64,000 nt of DNA, taken from assembly GCF_964204865.1 (NCBI RefSeq), contig NC_135251.1, positions 24,366,001 through 24,430,000 of the forward strand, read 5' to 3'. Position numbers and translations under genes: made by a program. This DNA is from Styela clava (Eukaryota; Chordata; Ascidiacea; Stolidobranchia; Styelidae). Numbering within the stretch: position 1 is the first letter of the stretch; each line of letters opens with the position of its first letter. The notes below the pieces were generated by a model. That model was not told where the DNA came from, made no database searches, and worked only from the letters and a program-made list of their open reading frames with translations. This document shows positions 20,181 to 31,230 of this stretch, one piece after another.

Positions 20181-22650
20181 AATTTAATAATTGATTGGAT
20201 TCTTTGTAATTTTTTTTCGAGGTGGGGGTCGTCGAGGCATGGCGAAGGCGAATATATATATATGTATTTATAAGGTGGATATACACGTGTAATTATCTGC
20301 AGACACATGTTAGTCCGGGCATTTCATATCTGATATCCTCGACAAAATCAAACCCAAAATTGCAAGTGTTAGGTAAAAACACATTAAGTGTTATTAAGAC
20401 AAGAGAATGATTCTCAAATATATAGTCACGAATGCCAAAACATTTCACATCAACGGCAGCTTATCCTCAGCTTAACAAAACAGGTATCGGAAAACTTTCT
20501 CGTAGCACAATTTCGCAAAATCAACACGGAAGAGAGTCGTCACACTTTGCGGATCAATAACGGGGTTCCCATTAAAAAAATAATATACAGTAAAATTTAG
20601 GATGAAATATCAGTCGTTATTGGATTTATATAAAATTTAGAAGAAAATAAAAGTCAACAATCTTTAATCACTGAATATTTCAATTAACAAGAAGAAAATA
20701 CCAACAAGAAGATCAACAACAACATAATAACAAAACGCCCCATACATACCTTTCTTGTCCAACAAATAGCAAAATAAACAAACTTAAATACAGCTTAAAT
20801 GGTGTATAGTACATTTTATGCCAAACCCAAACTAAAATCAGAATGTACGCGGAGTACAAACAACTGCGCTGCTAATTAGTAACTATGACATGCTAGTAGT
20901 TGACGTTAGACATAATTTACTGATTGACGTGACCATGGATTTCGAAACACTGATGAGAAGATTGTGATCAGCTCCCAATATTTCGGCGCTGTTTTTACCA
21001 ATAAGTCGAGTAAAAACTGCAAAACTGCAAAACAGGTTGCCAACATGTGCAACGATGCAAAAGCAGTCCATGTAATTCAAATTCCCATCAATCGCTTGCA
21101 GAGCGATGAGTATATTTCAGGTTTGAAGTAATATAAAGTTGAAAGTTCAAAATGAATTATAAAGTTATGGTTTACACCGACATTCAATGGATGGTGCCCA
21201 CTCCCAGGCCTTTCTTTGTTTATATCTGTAAAAAAGGAAATCAGCAGTAAGTCAACAATTGTAATTTGAACTGCCGCTCAGACATTCTTCCGCTCAGACG
21301 CATGGTTTGTCAGCATTGTTGTTTCCCCGACCTTTGACCCTAGGCAAATTCTCTCTATACTTTAGCCTTACGAATGTTTTCATGCTTATTATGGAATTGT
21401 TTTAGTGAGTTAGCGCTTACAAACTGGTTAAATGATAAAAAACGTCAAATATTAATAAAAAAAATATTTAACCACGTGTCGCTTAATTTAAGGTATTGGT
21501 AGGCTTACCATACGTCCCGCTTTTCAGCGTTTTGTCCCGCCGTCCCGATAAGTCAGCCAAAAGTCCCGCTTTTCCAGCATAATACACAAACATGTTCTCG
21601 TTACTGTTGTTTCTGTGTAGCGCAGCGCTAGCCTACTTACTGAAGATGAATGCGTTCGTTTTCTGCTGATTCCCATTGATGGCAGACGTATCGCATGTAA
21701 AACCAATACTAATTAGTCTAAATTCGAATTATTTGTACCGGTATCGTTAACGTCAATTCCTTCCTATTTTTCGAACTGAACCCGATATTTGGACAGAGAA
21801 TATGCGCATGAAATTCCGATAACAATATGGTCAATAAACACAGCCGAGATAGCTTTAAATGTAGGAATGTAGGCCTATGTAGTAAAATCGGAAAATGTGA
21901 AGTTATGAAAACACAGCTAAGGGGTCGTTGTCTTTCGAGAAAAATATGGTAACCCTAGGTATTGGTAGCTGAATTTTAGACTTGTCTATCGCAGCTTTTT
22001 CGTAACTACGGTAACTAATATTGCAACTAAGCTAAAGCTCCTACGAAGTCATAATGACAATTAAGTTATATGATTTTTAACCAATTTTTGGAAACAAAAA
22101 TGAAAACTGACAAATAACACGCAAAACTAAGAAAACGGGGCAATGTTTAAAATCAAGCTTAAATATCTGTCTGAGCGGTTAGACAAATTTCAATTGGTGT
22201 GCTCGAGGAAACATTCATTGTCTCGTTTTCGTGGTTTTTGCGAGTTAATTTTTAGTTTTGAGTTGTGTTTCCAACAATAAGTTGTAAATGAAATAACAGA
22301 ATTAAAAATCATGTCTTCTGAAGAGTTTTAGTGTAGTTGAAGTAAATAAAAGTTTCTCCCCAGTCTAAAATTAACTATCAGAACCTTCACGTGGTTGAAT
22401 ATTTTTAATGAAAATAATGGCCTTGTACATGTAAATGTGATTGTAATCGCTGATTTCAAAACACTCTCAAAAGAGCATCAAAAATTTTTCATTTAGCAAA
22501 CTTTTTGTATTTTTATACTTTCAGTGTATTTACATTTACTTATAACGTAATTATGATCTAGAGAAAAGTAGGTAAATATGGACATTTACGCTCTGTAAGA
22601 TCAAAATTACTTGCTGCAATGTGCATTTATTAATTATCTCAGGACAATCA
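20181..22650. other. Spacer between the duplicated genes
   Basis: No coding exon is recognised. It contains the MITE at 21500-21957, a repeat end near 20710-20760, and text at about 21320 (tttccccgacctttgaccct) that recurs near 31990 and 36010. Confidence 0.5.
21500..21957. mobile_element. hAT-like MITE, TAGGCTTACCATA family, exact TSD
   Basis: The left end TAGGCTTACCATACGTCCCG and right end TATGGTAACCCTA are inverted. An exact 8-bp duplication, GGTATTGG, flanks it (21492-21499, 21958-21965). The subterminal 'gtcccgccgtcccg' is shared, inverted, with the element at 13909-14389. Confidence 0.9.
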
Positions 22651-23681
22651 GGATTTAACGGTGTAAAATTACAATTCAATCAGAAATTTTCTACAATTTG
22701 AATGACAAAAACAAAAGCGAGAATATGCAAAACAACCTAATACACAAAGAACAGAAAATTTAAATTCTAAACGATTGCTCTCATCGTGCCATCTGGTATT
22801 AATTGCGTCAAACAGGAAGCGTTGCTTCATGAACATTTCAATGCAAAAATATAACTCAGATGTGGCTTCAAATCTCTTATTTTATTTATATTACAACTGT
22901 TCTTTTTAGATTTAAAGTTATTGTTTATATTTAGGAACGCTATTTTAAAAAGCGAACCCGTGAATTTTGTACCCGCTATATCTTCAAAATATGACATGTT
23001 TTTGCACATCGCTAAAAATTGGATTTTAGTATTTGTCTTGCGGAGAAGTGATCCATACTAAACCCATCTCAATACTTGACACGCAATGTAGGGAGATGGA
23101 TTCTGGAAGTTCATTAACAAACATTTTCAAATAATTGTCTACGTTGAAAATCTAGTATACACACATTTCACTGAATCTCGATACTAATATAAAAATCGGA
23201 ATGTTTTTGTAACTTTACTAATGAAAAATGTGTGGGTTTCGGCATTGTGTATATTTCTTTATGCACGTCTTTTTTTAAATTATCAAATCGGTTGTGAAAT
23301 AGTTTACAGTTAGTAGCCTGAGCCGGAGCGATTGCCAACTTCAGGAAATAAACCAGGAAATAACCGCAAATGGTCTGTTACAAAATTTTGTTCATACAAA
23401 TGAAATCTCTCGAACAATTCATACAGAGTTTTGTGAAGATCAAAGCGTTAAAAAATTGGAATTCAAAAGTAGACCATCTTTGGATATCAAATTATCAGCA
23501 GTGGATCTTTGAATATTTCCGGAAAGCCTTATAATTTACAAACAACAGAACAACTCGAAATTTTGAATAACTGATCATTCGTTTGCATATTGCGCACAAT
23601 CTGTCATGGTCCTATTGCTTATAACAATAATTCGATTTTAATAGAAAGTTCTTAATGAATGCAAAATAGTAGATGGCAGTG

Positions 23682-23689
23682 TATAAATA
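23682..23689 (+). promoter_or_regulatory. TATA box, secreted precursor gene copy B
   Basis: TATAAATA is in the same conserved context as in copy A (gtgtataaatag, then ccgacaacagcaatccactt). Confidence 0.75.
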
Positions 23690-23706
23690 GAGGAATCCGA
23701 CAACAG

Positions 23707-23765
23707 CAATCCACTTCGAGAAGATATTGTCTTTACTACACATTGTTTGGAAACATAAACCACAG
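23707..23765 (+). other. Non-coding first exon, secreted precursor copy B
   Basis: The leader exon is conserved with copy A and ends at a GT donor at 23766. The acceptor is at 23844-23845, so the first intron is 80 bp here against about 450 bp in copy A. Confidence 0.65.
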
Positions 23766-23854
23766 GTATGAATCTAATCTAATTCGGTTTAATCTAATAC
23801 TTCGTTCAGAGTATATAGACATTTTTTTTATTTATGTCACAACAGGTTTGCAAC

Positions 23855-24873
23855 ATGAAGCTAGTCATTGCCCTTGTTCTTGTTGCAATTTTTGCATTCG
23901 AGGAGAGTGACGCTCGATACGTGAGTAGAAGAGCCTACAATATTAAAGTTCGACAAGCCGCGTACTGGAGAAGACGTTACATCGCACTCGCTAGAAGTTA
24001 CAATGCACTCGAATCTAAATGCAGAACTGTTAGTTACGGCAAGTACATCAAACTTCTGACGCACTACCGCAGACTGTTGGCGTTCGTGAACCGCATGCGT
24101 GCTGCATCTACCAATATGCACAACGTTCACAGGTAGGACTGTTATAGTAGGCTCAAACAAGCCAATTTTTTCAATATGGGGTATGCATTGTGTATGTGTT
24201 GAAGACAAATAAATACGTACTGATCAAGCAATGTGGTGTCGAATTATCGTTTTTATTTTTTTTATGTGTGTGTGTTACCACCATTGGAGTTATTGAGCAA
24301 CCTCGCCTATTATTCGCTGCATCAAAAAATCTCGTTAGCCTACTTCAAGATTCCATATTTATGGGCCAGTTTATACCAATGAATATAGTTGGTGAAATAT
24401 CTTAGTAAATAATAGTTTTATTATGTGGTGAAATTTCTCAAATTTTTCAATATAACCATGGCACATATGACTTTTTTAACAGCCGTATTGCCCGTGGAGA
24501 TGAAGACATGCCAGAAATGGAGCCTGTCGAGGTATAAATAAATTATACATTCATTTACAAAATGTATTTAATCAAATATAATATTTTTTACTATACAAAA
24601 ACAGCACGGATTAGTTTAAACTATAATAAATCACAGTACATAAGTGAACGCTAATTTATATCCATACAGGACTCAGAAGACGTGAATGAACTCCTGGATT
24701 TGCTTCCTGAATTCAACGAAGACGCCGAAGACCTCCCTGCCTTGAGTAAGACAGAAAAGATTTTTGGATTTTTTTTTATTCTCGTATCTCCTTTTACCCC
24801 CGTTTATTTGTTTCTTTTACTTTTAGCCGAAGAAGTTGAACAAGATGAAGAAATGGAGAAATCCGAAGACTAA
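23855..24873 (+). CDS. Secreted Arg/Tyr-rich precursor with acidic tail, copy B
   Basis: Paralogue of the gene at 19040-20027, with the same exon lengths and phases: 23855-24132, 24483-24531, 24670-24745, 24827-24873; 149 residues. The signal peptide is identical (MKLVIALVLVAIFAFEESDA). The basic core again has no acidic residues and one Cys. Substitutions are often charge-conserving or add charge (RNRY to RRRY, SRCRT to SKCRT). At the core/tail junction the Arg-Arg of copy A is Ser-Arg here, so cleavage there, if real, may differ. The tail is highly conserved and ends EKSED in both. The likely polyadenylation signal AATAAA is at 25026. Function unknown; an antimicrobial or other secreted cationic peptide is inferred from architecture only. 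Confidence 0.8.
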
Positions 24874-25040
24874 ACGATTTTTCCAGTCAAGAACAGATCA
24901 CAGAAAATTTGCAATCGGAAGTCCAATACTTTTATGTTGCTTATTTGTTTATTGTCAAATTATTGCAAAAAAAAAAGCAGATCCATCTTTTGATGAAGTT
25001 TATCATATAACCATGATCGAATTCAAATAAAATTGATTAT

Positions 25041-25395
25041 TTGATGGAATTCTCTGTTTCTTATCAATGTCTTAATAGGGTCAGGAGGAATAGGATTTCG
25101 TGCCAATGTAATACAACGCCATGGAAACTACTGAGTGGATTCCTTCGCGACATGATATTTTAGATTACCAAACAGATCTCGTCAGGTGCTTCGTTCTGGT
25201 AATATTAGGCAACTTAGAAACATTTGGGAGGCAACATCAGGGTGTTGTAAATGTGAAAAACAGGGCTGCCGAAAGTTCGAGCTGTCCGCGCGATGAATTT
25301 TTGCAGTTTACCACAGGCCTACAAGGATGACGAGCTCAAAAAAGTGCTTCGTTCAAATCTGTTTGCGCTACATTTCGAAATCATTTGTATAATAT
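25041..25395. other. Intergenic, no feature recognised
   Basis: No gene or resolved repeat was seen in this stretch between the copy B gene and the inverted-repeat element that follows. Confidence 0.4.
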
Positions 25396-26218
25396 CGTCA
25401 CGCTAATAACCGAATTGCGTAAGTCATTTTTGGCGATTTTGAGTTTTTTATAAAATAGGTATTTATGTAATGCTGCGCACCTGTCTGTTAACTCAGATTT
25501 TATTTTAAGAATTCCGAAACCCATAAAAATGGAGATTTAGTATGACATGCACATTTGTGCAATTGTTTCGTCATAATGAATTATCATTATTACCGCAGGA
25601 CTATTGTGACGTCACAAAGGCAAAATAACCTCGGCGAAGTATTTTCGAGTTTTTGCATCTCGGATTTTAGCTTAGCGCGTATTAATTTAAATTTACACTA
25701 CAGTATAGGAGGACGTGCACTTGTGATATTCACTGTCCGAGTCCAATTCACCTTGGTTGGCTTTTATATTGGGTGCATTGCTGTTTTATTCTTTATATTT
25801 AATCTTAGTCTTATTTCGGTGGGTGTGCAGAACGTGTTATATCGATGAAATATATATTTTTAAACTTAAAAATAATGTAATTGAAACTGATTAGCTATTT
25901 TCTGGATTAGACATTGTAGATACTGAGAATTACATTCGTTTTTGGAATGTTTAGTTTTCAGGACTGGTGCATATAGTAAAGTTGCAAAATTGCGTATGTC
26001 CCCAAGTCATAGACACATTTCTGCCTAAGTCACAGTGCGCCATTATGACGTCACTCAACTGCGTCATACAAATTAACTTAAATCCGGCTACGATCAAAAA
26101 ATTGAACCATGGCAAATTATTGACTCTCAATGGCATAACAATATCATTAGACAGTTTTTTACGTTTTTCTCAAAATTGCTAAAAATGACTTACGCAATTC
26201 GGTTATTAGCGTGACGAT
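25396..26218. mobile_element. Inverted-repeat element with about 40-bp ends
   Basis: A left stretch beginning tcgtcacgctaataaccgaa, and running on through attgcgtaagtcattttt, is repeated in inverse at the right end (aaaaatgacttacgcaat, then tcggttattagcgtgacga). The flanks are TA on both sides, compatible with a TA target duplication, though this is weak evidence. No transposase is visible. Confidence 0.75.
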
Positions 26219-27089
26219 ATGTTATTCAATTTTCATGAATAATCAAAAATATTGTCATTTACGATCATCTCAGCAGTGATACAGAAAAATTTGTATTGCT
26301 GACTGAGTTTCCTGACATGACAATTTGCTGTACAGCTCTAGATAATCATCATTATCGTACAATTTATTTACAAAAGGTGGAGATACAAATATATTCAGAT
26401 AGGAACTGGTGGCAAAAAATATATATATATATAAATATATAGGAGTCTACGAAACAAACTTTTCCGCAGCTACAGTATAAACTGCTGTGGCACCCATAGA
26501 ACGATGTCGATAACGTCATGTAAGATGAAGTAGCACTAAACATCGGGTAGGAAGTCGCGTTGGTCAAATGATTTTAGCATGTATAGGATTGATCACGACA
26601 GAGACCGAAGACGCTTTAACAAAAAAAGCTTGCCACATAGAAGAGGAAATACAAAACCCATCAACCGAAACATCAAAAGAATAGGTCATTTAAATAATCC
26701 ATGTATATATATAGATGTTTTTATCAGGCGGCTATTTGATCGCACAAAGGCAAAATATATAAATGTTGAGCGTGTAGTTATTGGTTTGGGCAATTGCATA
26801 TTTCTATTCATTTAATTTCATTATTTTACATTTATTTAGTTTTCAAATTTATTTGTATTGTTGATCTCATTTTCTCTCGGTTGTTTTTATCATGCACTTA
26901 CTAGCATTTCTGGTTTGCTTTTGCTTTTGTAGTTAGGCCTACGATCCATTCTGATAGTATTTATTTCTGATACACTTGTATAACACAGGAACTTTCCAAT
27001 AGGTGGTACAACATTAAAACTTTTGTTTTAGTCTTAACTGGAAAATGGCATCCGGTGTGGATTGTTCATTGCAAGTCAGCTACGACCAG
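26219..27089. other. Intergenic, no gene seen
   Basis: AT-rich sequence with a TA-rich microsatellite near 26420-26440. No coding exon is recognised. Confidence 0.4.
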
Positions 27090-28143
27090 TGATTTCCCTA
27101 CACCCCCCCTATAGGGGGTGAACACCCCCCTAAAATTTCAAACACCCCCCCTAATTTTGAGGTGCGATTCCACACTGAGGGGTTCTAAACCGCAGTTTGC
27201 GGGCCAATTACGGCCCGCGTGACGATTTAAAATGGCCCGCCGAACTTGAGTGAAATAGTTTAACCCTTCATGTGATACCTTTTGAGTTTTAGATACCGTC
27301 TATTGTTACATCATTATCACAGTTTAAGCACGTTTATTTCGTAACAATTGAATTATTCCGGTATCTTATGTATAGGTATGGGTATTATGATTACACACTG
27401 CAGTATTTTAGATGTCAGCCATATATTAAGAAGTCAGATGTCACAAAACGAAAACTAGGAACTGAAAACAGACGTTTTTTAGATGAATGACAGCGTTTTT
27501 ATTTCTTTATTGAAAAGAATCAAACTTCAGCGATTTGTCTCCTTACAAAATATTTCAGTTCTGAAGGAACACAACATTATGATCAGTTGACGAGCGTATT
27601 TCAAAATTTAATTCATACAAAAGTCAAACAAACATGTTCAAAAAAACTAGAAATGTGTAACAAAACAAGCCATAAGTAGCCATTCATACAATGTCAGATG
27701 AGCAAGTAACTTCATTAGTCACTATCAGTTGCAAATTACTTGTTGAAACGTAGTAGTATATATGTACGGTTGAAAGCCGTGCTTGTTATCTATTCCCCGA
27801 GAATTCTATCAGCTAAATAATATAATTATTGATTTATATGCTAGGCTATTTTGGGCCTATTTCTCAAAATTTTCTCAGGGCGCTTAAGCGCGCCCTGAAC
27901 CCCAGCCGTGCCGTCCCGCACTTTTCCTCGCTCCCCTTTTCTGGCCCTACAATTTCATTCTGCTCTGGATTTTGGCTCGCCGTCAATCAACTTGGGGCCC
28001 CCCCATGTACATCGTTTCTTAAATACATACCATTTTTTAAGAATACAAATAGCCTAGTTTTATCTCTAATAGCAAATTATTTACCCCCCCCCCTAAATTT
28101 TGAAACACCCCCCCTAAAGAGAAAAGCTGGGGAACATACTGGC
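27090..28143. repeat. Probable inverted-repeat element with C-runs
   Basis: Near the left end are runs like 'acaccccccctatagggggt' and 'aaacacccccccta'. Near the right end is 'ttgaaacaccccccctaaag'. The outermost bases (ccagtgatttccc / ggggaacatactgg) are only loosely inverted and no target duplication was found. An open frame across 27829-28299 runs out of the element and resembles no family I know. Confidence 0.4.
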
Positions 28144-29118
28144 ATATTCGGCAAGTTTGAGTGGAAATCCTATATCTGTGTATGGGAACACCGACCACAG
28201 AGATTATCAAATCAGCTTCAGCTTTCCTCAGTCAATTTGACAACGGATGAATTTAGAGCAGGGGTCGGCAAACTTTTGTCGCTCGCAGGCCAAATTTAAG
28301 GGTTGTAAGTCATTGGCGGGACGCATATATTTTTTGGAAAGTTGAAAACCGAACGGATGATACTTTTTATAATAAAAATCAAGCAGTGATACATCTCTCA
28401 AAAAGAATATAAATTTATTTCCCCATTGCATTGCATCTCAAAGAAATTCCATTTGAATATTTTTGGCACCATTGAACCCTTTGCACTTAGCATCAACTTT
28501 TCCGCGTTTTGTTACCATTTGTTTAATTATAATTAAATTATAGGTTCATTAAACGAGTAGTTGTGAATTTCATACTTGTTAGATTATAATATAATTTAGT
28601 CTACACTTGTCTCACAATGAATCCTGATACGTAAAGAATATAATCGTCAAAACAGCTGCTTTGCTATATTTTACTGACCATTAGTCGCAGCGTCAGTTAA
28701 TAGCTCATATTGGGGTTTTGTCCACACATGAGAGGCAACGGTTTTTGAAGTTTCGGGTTACGGTACAGAGCTCATTAAAAAAATAAACATGATATTTTTT
28801 ATTTCATTTTATTCAAAGAAAACGCAAAACAGTGGTACCGCCACCTGCACTGGTTATAATTCGCACAATTGGTTTTAGTTAAAACGGAGAGAGTGCGCCT
28901 TATAGTTCGTAAAATAATACAGAATGATAACCCTGCCAGTTCATTATTTCTACCTCTGAGTGTCGGAGGTATATTTAATACAAGCAAATATTTTCAGTCA
29001 TTAAGGAAAAATAGCACATCCAATCACGGATGCCATTCACTATTGATATGCTCCAGTACATAGTCATAGTGTAATAAATAAGTAATAAAATATGAAATTA
29101 ATTAAAGCATCTGCAGGA
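28144..29118. other. Intergenic, 3' of HLCS
   Basis: A single hAT-type terminus, CAGGGGTCGGCAAACTTTT, is at about 28259 without a visible partner. No coding exon is recognised. The HLCS 3' UTR must lie in the right part. Confidence 0.4.
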
Positions 29119-30978
29119 TCAATGTGTTGATTTCATAGCTATAAGATTTTTAGTCATGTCAAAACTGTTGCTGTCTGGCTGAAGACTAATTCTTTTGCCA
29201 TCATGGAGATCGGCACATAAAAACCCACTGCTGTCAATCCCAACTATCACACCTTTAGTAAAAACTTTGTTGCTTGGGTGAGAAATTTGAATTTCTTGAT
29301 TGCTGTGTATCCAGTATTTGTAATATAATTTTAGGAATTCGTCTGCCCCATTTACCTGATAAGAGTTTATCATATCCTCTAAACATGACAATGTTCGTGC
29401 TAAAACTTCTTCGCATGTTAAAGGTGAATATGGAATATTTGCTATTCTTATAGCATCATTGATACACTTGGTTGGAAAATCATTGCTGACATTAACTCCA
29501 CAACCGATCGTCGTAATCAGATTGTTATTGAACATCGTAGACTTGACCAAAACACCACCAATTTTAATGTCTCTTCCAATGTAAATATCATTTGGCCATT
29601 TTACCCGTAGATCTAAATTGACCAGCTCAGGAATTGAACGTAACGCGTGAACAACAGATACAGTTGTCAAATGTTGCAAAACAGACATACGTTGACCCAA
29701 ATTTGACCATTTAGATACTGACAATACATGGGAAAACATGGCCGTACCAATTGGACTTAACCACTTATTACCACCCCTCCCTTTACCTTGAGTTTGCTGT
29801 TTAGAAATACAAGTCACAGTAATGTCATTTTTATGTAACATCTTCCCTGTAAAAGGTTCTACAATGTCCATTGTAGAAGTGACAACATCTGAGTAAATAA
29901 TGGTTTTTGCAAATCTTTTTGTTTTCAAATTCTGTTGGAATTTTATCCAATCAAAATTTATTGAATTTGATGCCGATTCAGGATTCGGACAATGAAGGAC
30001 AGGTACGAATGGGTTTGTGGTATTACTTGATACCAATGACTGCATCAATTCACTCGTAAAACCTTGGACTTGCATAAATTTTAGGCTTGTTGAAGTGCCT
30101 TTCAAGACACATGATTCAGGATGGACAATATCCAAGTCTTTAAAAAATGCAGACAGTTCATCAGGATTTTCACTCAGGATAACACACGGTGTCTCTTTTG
30201 GAATTGACATGTTCAATTCAGACATAGTTGCAATATCCAACTCCCGGAAAAAGTAATTCAACAAAACTTTGCTATTTTCATCCACTGAGCAATCTTGACA
30301 ACAATGCTTGCCTGAGTCACAGCATGTCAACAAAGGCAGCGAGCAATGCAATATTTTCCCACCATTTCGAACTGATATTATTGCAACAGGATCCAGTTGG
30401 GAATCATTAAATTTTGAAGATAATACAACACTGTTTGACGCTGATTGAAAACTATCAGAGGATTGAAACACTCGCCCGCAGAATTCTAAAACGGGAGCTT
30501 CAGAAAATGGTTTGTTAAATTTATCTATGAAACAGCATTTATCAACAGGTTCTATGTCGCGAGTTTGGAATTTAAAATATTTTGCAACTTCCGAAGAAAA
30601 GCTAAGAATCTTTCCATGTAAAGAAAGGTACTTTTCGAGCAAAACAATTTCAGATTCATCCAGGTCAACATTTTTACTTGCTGTACTTGGTACAACTAAC
30701 AGTTGGCAATTGTCCATCCATGGAGCACTGGCAGCCTCTTCATATCGTAAACGATAAACAGCAAACTTATCTAACGGGAGGCATCTTTCTACAGCAACTG
30801 TAAGACAATCTTTTGGACAGTTTTGAATAGATTTTGGTTGGTATACCAGAATATTCGGAGGTTTCATTACTGAGCCTTTAGAATTATTAGCATTGATATT
30901 TAAAATTGGCTTGATATAACTCTGGTGTGCTTGAATACGTCTAAGCATTAAGATAGGATCAACAATTAAATTTGCCAT
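29119..30978 (-). CDS. HLCS: Holocarboxylase synthetase (biotin protein ligase)
   Basis: Joins biotin, through biotinyl-AMP, to the conserved lysine of carboxylases. One uninterrupted 619-residue frame. The C-terminal catalytic domain shows GKGRGGNKW (about residue 400, biotin/ATP loop), KWPNDIY (about 460), IGGVLVK (about 473) and GCGVNV. The C-terminal cap ends near SNSFDMTKNLI, much as in human HLCS. The N-terminal half corresponds to the vertebrate HLCS N-terminal region and is more diverged. It is shorter than human HLCS (726 residues). The absence of introns is striking beside intron-rich neighbours. The start codon lies 15 nt after the stop of an upstream small frame on the same strand (30994-31230). 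The spacer contains no AG, so a trans-splice acceptor directly before this start is not available. Confidence 0.95.
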   Translation of the reverse strand: MANLIVDPILMLRRIQAHQSYIKPILNINANNSKGSVMKPPNILVYQPKSIQNCPKDCLTVAVERCLPLDKFAVYRLRYEEAASAPWMDNCQLLVVPSTASKNVDLDESEIVLLEKYLSLHGKILSFSSEVAKYFKFQTRDIEPVDKCCFIDKFNKPFSEAPVLEFCGRVFQSSDSFQSASNSVVLSSKFNDSQLDPVAIISVRNGGKILHCSLPLLTCCDSGKHCCQDCSVDENSKVLLNYFFRELDIATMSELNMSIPKETPCVILSENPDELSAFFKDLDIVHPESCVLKGTSTSLKFMQVQGFTSELMQSLVSSNTTNPFVPVLHCPNPESASNSINFDWIKFQQNLKTKRFAKTIIYSDVVTSTMDIVEPFTGKMLHKNDITVTCISKQQTQGKGRGGNKWLSPIGTAMFSHVLSVSKWSNLGQRMSVLQHLTTVSVVHALRSIPELVNLDLRVKWPNDIYIGRDIKIGGVLVKSTMFNNNLITTIGCGVNVSNDFPTKCINDAIRIANIPYSPLTCEEVLARTLSCLEDMINSYQVNGADEFLKLYYKYWIHSNQEIQISHPSNKVFTKGVIVGIDSSGFLCADLHDGKRISLQPDSNSFDMTKNLIAMKSTH

Positions 30979-30993
30979 GTAAATTCAAGAATA

Positions 30994-31230
30994 TCATATG
31001 CTTGCTTTGTGAGTTGCAGAATGATTTGTTTTAATAAGTTTCTCTTTTTCTTTTTTGCAAGACTCTAAGATGTGCTCTTTATCAGTTAAAAAAAACAAGT
31101 TGCTGTTTTCTTGTTTTTTAAAAACCTTTCCAGTATTTTTCATGCTTTGAATTTCTCCCACCAATATATCCAAGCCATGTAAACGTTGCCGAGTCTCTAT
31201 GTCACCAGATACTTTAATTTCAGTAGACAT
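30994..31230 (-). CDS. ASDURF: ASDURF-like prefoldin-type small protein
   Basis: A 78-residue frame that resembles ASDURF, the protein encoded in the upstream reading frame of the human ASNSD1 mRNA. ASDURF is a beta-prefoldin-like subunit of the PAQosome/R2TP-associated prefoldin complex. The diagnostic stretch is KVFKKQENSNLFFLTDK (about residues 35-51), matching the family pattern KVY-QQ-NSN-FF-ADR. It is flanked by charged helical segments expected for prefoldin coiled coils. Here it sits not before ASNSD1 but 15 nt upstream of HLCS, apparently on one transcript. The start context (TAA before ATG, T after) is weak, which would allow leaky scanning to the HLCS start. No intron is seen. Confidence 0.8.
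   Translation of the reverse strand: MSTEIKVSGDIETRQRLHGLDILVGEIQSMKNTGKVFKKQENSNLFFLTDKEHILESCKKEKEKLIKTNHSATHKASI

Larger units (their letters stand above)
22650..25040 (+). repeat. Copy 2 of the tandem segmental duplication
   Basis: Collinear with about 16.9-20.18 kb in promoter, five exons and intron positions. It lacks the MITE found at 17487-17876. Boundaries are approximate. Confidence 0.85.

Noticed and set aside
27829-28299. 156-codon open frame as a gene
   Set aside because: It crosses the end of a repetitive C-run element and an isolated transposon terminus. Composition is low-complexity and no family is recognised.
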